DNA from: Shinella sp.
Lineage (GTDB): Bacteria; Pseudomonadota; Alphaproteobacteria; Rhizobiales; Rhizobiaceae
Direction: 5' to 3'
Assembly (NCBI GenBank): GCA_003248775.1
Contig: QFQX01000010.1
Coordinates: forward strand, 70,468 to 134,467
DNA: 64,000 bases
Shown one piece after another: positions 60,199 through 64,000 of the stretch (position 1 is the first letter of the stretch; each line of letters begins with the position of its first letter). The notes under the pieces are model-generated. The model made no database searches. It saw only the letters and a list, made by a program, of their open reading frames with translations, and was not told the DNA's origin. Both the position numbers and the translations under genes were made by a program.

Positions 60199-61254
60199 CT
60201 ACTTCGACTTCTGCGCCAACTTTAGTGCCGCGAAAAAGGCGCTATTTCTAAGTGAACCATGTTGTTTCTCAACGATGGCATCGAGCAAAAGGAGCTGGAT
60301 CGATCTTTCCAACTCATGAGGAAAGTCCCCAAGCATACCTTTGTGAACGAGGTCTGTGCGTAGCTTCCTAAGGCGTATCACAGCATCGGTTGCTCTGTGG
60401 GCTCCTGACCTGCCTTGGTACAGCTTTCGAAAGCCTTTGTGCGGTTCTTTGGAACCATAAAGCATCTCGACTGCCGTCTGGTAAAACACAATTTTTACAG
60501 CACGATTATTCTCACTGTACGCCTTGCCCACGAACCACAGTGAGGCATGGATATTGTCATCTTCCCCCGAAAATCTGTCGAGATCAAAAAAGCTTTTAAT
60601 CCCGAATGTTTCACTTTCCAAATCAGAGTCATGCCTTATTTGGAGTCTAAATCTGTCGAGATCAAAAAAGCTTTTAATCCCGAATGTTTCACTTTCCAAA
60701 TCAGAGTCATGCCTTATTTGGAGTCTCGAAGTAAGAAATTTCTCAGTGCTTGTGTTGAAATAACAAGAAATAATTGGTTCGTTTGAAATGCTGCTGCCAA
60801 AAATCAGCGCGAGATAGCCAAAGATGTCGGATGCACCACGGAGAGTAGCGTAGCCGTCATCGTGATCCTTTTGGCTTGCTGCGACAATCACCAATATCTG
60901 GTTGTGAAACGTATAGTCTTGGTGATTGATGTTGATCGAGAATAGCGCCCCATCGGTCGCACGCATCAGTGATTCAGATGGCACTTTCACACTCATCTTC
61001 TCGCCAATTTCCAAAAATGCAACGAGACGATCTTGCGGCAATTCCACGGGTACAGACAGGTCGGAATATATCTCGCTAATGGCCGCACCACTCCACCCGT
61101 AAACTTTCACGTGAAAGATTTCGGACTTGAGTTGAGAGCCTTTAAGCGAATTCGCAATAACTTTTTCGAATTCACTCGGCTCTTCGGCAGACCAAAACCA
61201 CAATCTATCACCAGCCTTAGGCCTTAGCGTTTCCTTGTCATGCTCTGGATTCAT
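60199..61254 (-). CDS. HEPN-motif protein (Apea-like), candidate defence or toxin protein
   Basis: A 351-residue cytoplasmic protein with notably AT-rich codons. The carboxyl part (about 245-340) is helical and contains RTDLVH (Arg299, His304), the R-x4-H pattern of HEPN ribonucleases, within LRKLRTDLVHKGMLGDFPHE, as in Apea-type HEPN domains. The amino part (residues 1-170) is unrecognised. Residues around 180-232 hold an exact 26-residue duplication (RLQIRHDSDLESETFGIKSF ... twice). No partner antitoxin is seen. RNase function is inferred from the motif only. Confidence 0.7.
   Translation of the reverse strand: MNPEHDKETLRPKAGDRLWFWSAEEPSEFEKVIANSLKGSQLKSEIFHVKVYGWSGAAISEIYSDLSVPVELPQDRLVAFLEIGEKMSVKVPSESLMRATDGALFSININHQDYTFHNQILVIVAASQKDHDDGYATLRGASDIFGYLALIFGSSISNEPIISCYFNTSTEKFLTSRLQIRHDSDLESETFGIKSFFDLDRFRLQIRHDSDLESETFGIKSFFDLDRFSGEDDNIHASLWFVGKAYSENNRAVKIVFYQTAVEMLYGSKEPHKGFRKLYQGRSGAHRATDAVIRLRKLRTDLVHKGMLGDFPHELERSIQLLLLDAIVEKQHGSLRNSAFFAALKLAQKSK
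60571..60726. repeat. Exact 78-bp tandem duplication inside the HEPN gene
   Basis: Two identical 78-bp units (60571-60648 and 60649-60726) lie head to tail without a single difference. The unit is a multiple of three, so 26 residues are duplicated and the frame is kept. The lack of any divergence suggests a recent slippage or duplication. Confidence 0.95.
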
Positions 61255-61519
61255 GTTCGCTGCTTTCCGCTACGGCCTAAAAATAAATCAGTGATCCGTT
61301 TAAATCAGCGCCTCGAAGTGCTCCAGTTCTCGATCAGCGTCGGTTCTTGGGACTATGCAACAATCGGTGAACGGCCGGCAACACAAAGCAAACACCTTCG
61401 TTTTCAGATGCAGCCACGTGTGCGGTTTGGGCCAAGAGCTGCCGAGACCTCAGGTCCGCAATGGGCCGATAGCAGTCCCACGCGGAATTCAATGCAAAGA
61501 AACGTCAGGACGCCCCCCA
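61255..61519. other. Intergenic region right of the island
   Basis: 265 bp between the HEPN gene start and the MocR gene stop. It shifts from AT-rich (TAAAAATAAATCAGTG) to GC-rich toward the MocR gene, so the right border of the island lies here. Short reading frames present are not convincing and no repeat is evident. Confidence 0.45.
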
Positions 61520-62917
61520 TCACCCCCGCATCGCCCTCTCTACCGCCGCAAACACCCTCGCATCACCGGATTGCGCAACGTTGAAACGTAGGAACCGCGT
61601 CGCCGTCTGCGAGACGCTGAAGGCGTTGCCCGGGGCCAGAACGACGTTGTCGGCGAGCGCCCGGCGGGCGACGTCGGCGGCGTCGAGGCCTTCGGGGAGT
61701 TCCGACCAGAGGAACATGCCGCCGCGCGGTTCGATCCATGGCTTGATGCCGAGCGCCTTCAGTTTCCGCCCTGTTTCGCCCATGGCGCGGGAGAGCCGGT
61801 CGCGCAGGCCGTTCATGTATTTCCGGTAGGTGCCGTCCTTCATCAGCGCGAGCACGAGCTCGGCCGAAAGGGCGTTGCCGCCGAAGCTGGTCGCGATCTT
61901 CAGGTCGATCAGCCGCTCGATCCAGTCGCGCCTTGCGGCGATGAAGCCGCAACGGGCGGCCGCTGTCAGCGTCTTCGAAAAACTGCCGATATGGATGACC
62001 CGCTCGAATCCGTCGAAGGCCGCAAGCCGCGGCGCGGGTTCCAGCTCGAAATCAGCGAAGATATCGTCTTCGATAATGGTCAGCCCGGCCTGATCGGCAA
62101 GCTTCAGGATACGATGCGCGCTGACCGGCGAGAGCGTCGCGCCGGTCGGATTGTGGAGCGCCGAATTGGTGATGTAGAGGCGCGGCCGATGCTCGGTGAG
62201 CGCAGCAGTGAAAAGCGCCATGTCGGGGCCGCCAGGCGTATAAGGCACGCCCACGACCTTGACCCGATGGGCCCGCAGCAGCGCCAGAAAATTGAAATAG
62301 CAGGGATCGTCCACCAGCACGGTGTCGCCCGGCTCGACGAGAAGACGCAGGAGCAGGTCGATGGCCTGCGTGCCCGATTCCGTCAGCATGATCTGGTCGG
62401 GCAATACCTGCATGCCATGCTCCGCCATGCGTCGTGACAGGAGATGGCGCAGCGGCAGCAGACCGAGAGGCGTGCTGTAGTCGGTGAGCGTGTTGTCTTC
62501 TGCCCGGGAGAGATGGCGAAGCGACCGGCGAAGTTCCGTCTGCGGCATCCAGGAGGCAGGCAGCCAGCCGCAGCCCGGCTTCAGCACGTCGCCTCCGGCC
62601 TCCAGCGATTGCCGCGATACCCAGAACGGATCGACTGCCCGGTCGAGTTTCGGACCGATTTCCGCAAGCGTCAGCGGCGGCAAATGCCCGGCGACATAAA
62701 AGCCCGACCCGCGCCGCGACAGGATCAGCCCTTCCGCCGCCAGACGGTCATAGGCTTCGACGACGGTCGAGGTGGAAACCGCCATCGTCCTGGCAAGGCC
62801 TCGGATCGAGGGAAGCTTCGCCCCCGGCGCCAGCGTCCGCGCGCTGATCCGCTGCCGGATGGTCGCCATGACCTGCCCGACCCGGGTTCTAGTATCTGCC
62901 TCGATGGTGTTCAGCAT
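61520..62917 (-). CDS. MocR-family regulator (GntR HTH fused to PLP aminotransferase fold)
   Basis: A 465-residue protein. Residues 1-75 are a GntR winged helix (TIRQRISARTLAPGAKLPSI, then STVVEAYDRLAAEGLILSRR). Residues from about 110 form a fold-type I aminotransferase domain with SALHNPTGATLSP, EDDIFADFE and the PLP lysine in HIGSFSKTLTAAARCGF. Such regulators sense PLP or amino compounds. It is divergent from a DMT transporter, and a perfect inverted repeat lies between, so transporter control is likely. Confidence 0.93.
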   Translation of the reverse strand: MLNTIEADTRTRVGQVMATIRQRISARTLAPGAKLPSIRGLARTMAVSTSTVVEAYDRLAAEGLILSRRGSGFYVAGHLPPLTLAEIGPKLDRAVDPFWVSRQSLEAGGDVLKPGCGWLPASWMPQTELRRSLRHLSRAEDNTLTDYSTPLGLLPLRHLLSRRMAEHGMQVLPDQIMLTESGTQAIDLLLRLLVEPGDTVLVDDPCYFNFLALLRAHRVKVVGVPYTPGGPDMALFTAALTEHRPRLYITNSALHNPTGATLSPVSAHRILKLADQAGLTIIEDDIFADFELEPAPRLAAFDGFERVIHIGSFSKTLTAAARCGFIAARRDWIERLIDLKIATSFGGNALSAELVLALMKDGTYRKYMNGLRDRLSRAMGETGRKLKALGIKPWIEPRGGMFLWSELPEGLDAADVARRALADNVVLAPGNAFSVSQTATRFLRFNVAQSGDARVFAAVERAMRG

Positions 62918-62934
62918 CCGTATTGCTCATTCAA

Positions 62935-62962
62935 CCATTACAGTTCGTCGAAACTGTAATGG
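62935..62962. promoter_or_regulatory. Perfect 28-bp inverted repeat between MocR and DMT genes
   Basis: CCATTACAGTT (62935-62945), 6 bp, AACTGTAATGG (62952-62962). Centred in the 113-bp divergent promoter, 17 bp from the MocR start and 68 bp before the transporter start. The best candidate operator for the MocR protein. Confidence 0.75.
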
Positions 62963-63030
62963 ACTGTGCCTGAAAAATCTATCCGCCATACCCTATCACC
63001 TGTCGTTGCAGTGAACGAAGGAAAGACAGG

Positions 63031-63894
63031 ATGGACAAGACGACAAACGGATGGATCAACGGTTTTATCGGAGTACTGATCTTCAGCGGCTCGCTGCCCG
63101 CGACCCGCGCGGCGGTGGCCGATTTCGATCCGGTATTCCTGACTGTCGCCCGCGCGGCAATCGCCGGCACGCTGGCGCTTTTCCTGCTTCTGCTCTTTCG
63201 CGAAAAGCGCCCGAAGGGGGCAGATCTCATCTCGCTGGCTGTGGTGGCGCTCGGTGTCGTCGTGGGCTTTCCGCTGCTGACGGCGCTGGCGCTGAAACAT
63301 GTCACCTCGGCGCATTCCATCGTCTTCATCGGGCTTCTGCCGCTCGCAACCGCCATCTTCGGCGTGCTGCGGGGCGGCGAGCGTCCGCGACCGGCCTTCT
63401 GGCTGTTCTCCTGTCTCGGCAGCGCGCTGGTTGCGGGCTTTGCGCTGATGCAAGGGGTCTCGGCATCGCCGGTCGGGGATCTGCTGATGCTCGCGGCCAT
63501 CATCGTCTGTGGGCTCGGCTATGCGGAAGGCGCGAGGCTTTCCCGCACGCTCGGCGGCTGGCAGGTCATTTCCTGGGCGCTGGTGCTGTCACTGCCGGTC
63601 ATGGCCGTGCTTGCCATCCTCACCATGCCGCAATCTTTCGCGGAAGCAGCCCGGCCCGCATGGCTTGGGCTCGCCTATGTCTCGGTCTTCAGCATGCTGG
63701 TTGGGTTCATATTCTGGTATCGCGGGCTCGCGCAGGGCGGTATCGCCGCCGTCGGCCAGCTGCAGCTTCTCCAGCCGTTCTTCGGGCTGGTGCTGGCCGC
63801 AACCCTGCTGGGGGAGGCCGTGAGCTGGTCCATGGTCGCGGTCACCACGGCCGTCATTCTCTGCGTCGCCGGCGCCAAGCGGTTCGCGAGATAA
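63031..63894 (+). CDS. EamA-family (DMT) transporter
   Basis: A 287-residue inner-membrane protein with ten hydrophobic helices in two EamA repeats: GFIGVLIFSGSLPATRAAVA and LKHVTSAHSIVFIGLLPLAT in the first, YVSVFSMLVGFIFWYRGLAQ and QLQLLQPFFGLVLAATLLGE in the second. The latter two stretches are the conserved closing signature. Probably exports an amino acid or metabolite. It is likely controlled by the divergent MocR protein. Confidence 0.92.
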   Translation: MDKTTNGWINGFIGVLIFSGSLPATRAAVADFDPVFLTVARAAIAGTLALFLLLLFREKRPKGADLISLAVVALGVVVGFPLLTALALKHVTSAHSIVFIGLLPLATAIFGVLRGGERPRPAFWLFSCLGSALVAGFALMQGVSASPVGDLLMLAAIIVCGLGYAEGARLSRTLGGWQVISWALVLSLPVMAVLAILTMPQSFAEAARPAWLGLAYVSVFSMLVGFIFWYRGLAQGGIAAVGQLQLLQPFFGLVLAATLLGEAVSWSMVAVTTAVILCVAGAKRFAR

Positions 63895-63906
63895 TCTCCG
63901 GCTAAC

Positions 63907-64000
63907 GCATGTCGCGCAAAGGTGTGCAGCGGTTTTGCGGCAACGACATGCGATGAAACAAGGACTTAAAGCGTAGAGAGCGAATCTGAAAGATCGCGAC
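63907..64000 (+). repeat. Palindromic intergenic repeat, copy A (reaches right edge)
   Basis: Begins GCATGTCGCGCAAAGGTGTG, closes its hairpin with CGACATGC at 63944-63951 and ends in AATCTGAAAGATCGCGAC at the window edge. The same ending occurs in copy B. The element may extend beyond the window. Confidence 0.75.

Noticed and set aside
60571..60726. CRISPR-like array
   Set aside because: There are only two abutting 78-bp units without spacers, and they lie inside a reading frame; this is a tandem duplication, not a CRISPR.
61355..61591. 78-codon + frame at the island's right border
   Set aside because: Overlaps the end of the MocR gene on the other strand, has no ribosome site and a composition that changes midway; treated as intergenic.
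1..64000. tRNA, rRNA, integrase or prophage genes
   Set aside because: No cloverleaf-like segment, rRNA stretch, integrase or phage structural gene was recognisable in reading the intergenic regions and frames, so no integrated element with a tRNA attachment site can be claimed.

Overview
The window looks like a chromosomal stretch of a GC-rich alphaproteobacterium, most likely from the Rhizobiaceae (Rhizobium/Agrobacterium/Sinorhizobium relatives). The reasons are the fused secDF gene, small DUF982 and DUF1697 proteins, a CtrA-type box, TGA-N9-TCA motifs in front of iron-type ABC operons (the pattern of rhizobial RirA sites), BioMNY genes, and short RIME-like palindromic intergenic repeats. 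This is inference from gene content; no rRNA or tRNA gene is visible to fix the taxonomy. Most of the window is ordinary core chromosome. One patch (about 59.0-61.5 kb) is visibly more AT-rich and looks acquired.

Layout. 0-3.5 kb: FecCD-type metal/siderophore ABC importer (binding protein, permease, ATPase) beside a divergent methyltransferase. 3.5-6.1 kb: aldo/keto reductase, then a DUF2798/monooxygenase pair with a divergent LysR regulator. 6.1-9.5 kb: hemerythrin plus YceI, divergent from two coupled genes with FMN split-barrel folds; the second is a split-barrel/GAF/putative winged-helix fusion. 10-19.5 kb: secDF, HerA-like ATPase, thioesterase, HDAC-family deacetylase, xseB, LysE exporter, tam and haloacid dehalogenase. 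19.7-28.9 kb: branched-chain aminotransferase, cyoABCD-surf1 quinol oxidase operon, and divergent oligopeptidase B, with a perfect FNR/FixK box in the shared intergenic region. 29-38 kb: a CtrA-box gene, MerR/cupin, a Tat-type hydrolase, a GNAT followed by a broken DJ-1/PfpI gene, two c-type cytochromes, a LysE exporter with a divergent WYL regulator, a GT87 membrane protein and a metallophosphatase.

38.2-43.0 kb holds the most unusual locus: five tightly coupled genes encoding a FecCD-family importer, a protein with two apparent glutamine-amidotransferase/ThuA-like halves, and an FmdE-like protein. 43-49 kb: bestrophin, a GGDEF-EAL protein, AI-2E exporter and a soluble chemoreceptor. 49.4-54.3 kb: a complete pqqABCDE operon, including a 31-codon pqqA, followed by a PQQ-type sugar/sorbosone dehydrogenase. 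Two copies of a short palindromic repeat bracket the dehydrogenase. 54.6-58.6 kb: a small membrane protein, the BioMNY biotin importer and a YcaQ-type DNA glycosylase.

The 59-61.5 kb island carries a degenerate duplicate of the glycosylase 3' end, a serine hydrolase between imperfect 24-bp direct repeats, and a HEPN-motif protein containing an exact in-frame 78-bp tandem duplication. The window closes with a MocR regulator divergent from a DMT transporter, sharing a perfect 28-bp inverted repeat, and a third copy of the palindromic repeat. Several operons have perfect hairpins between the first and later genes, suggesting differential expression within the transcript.
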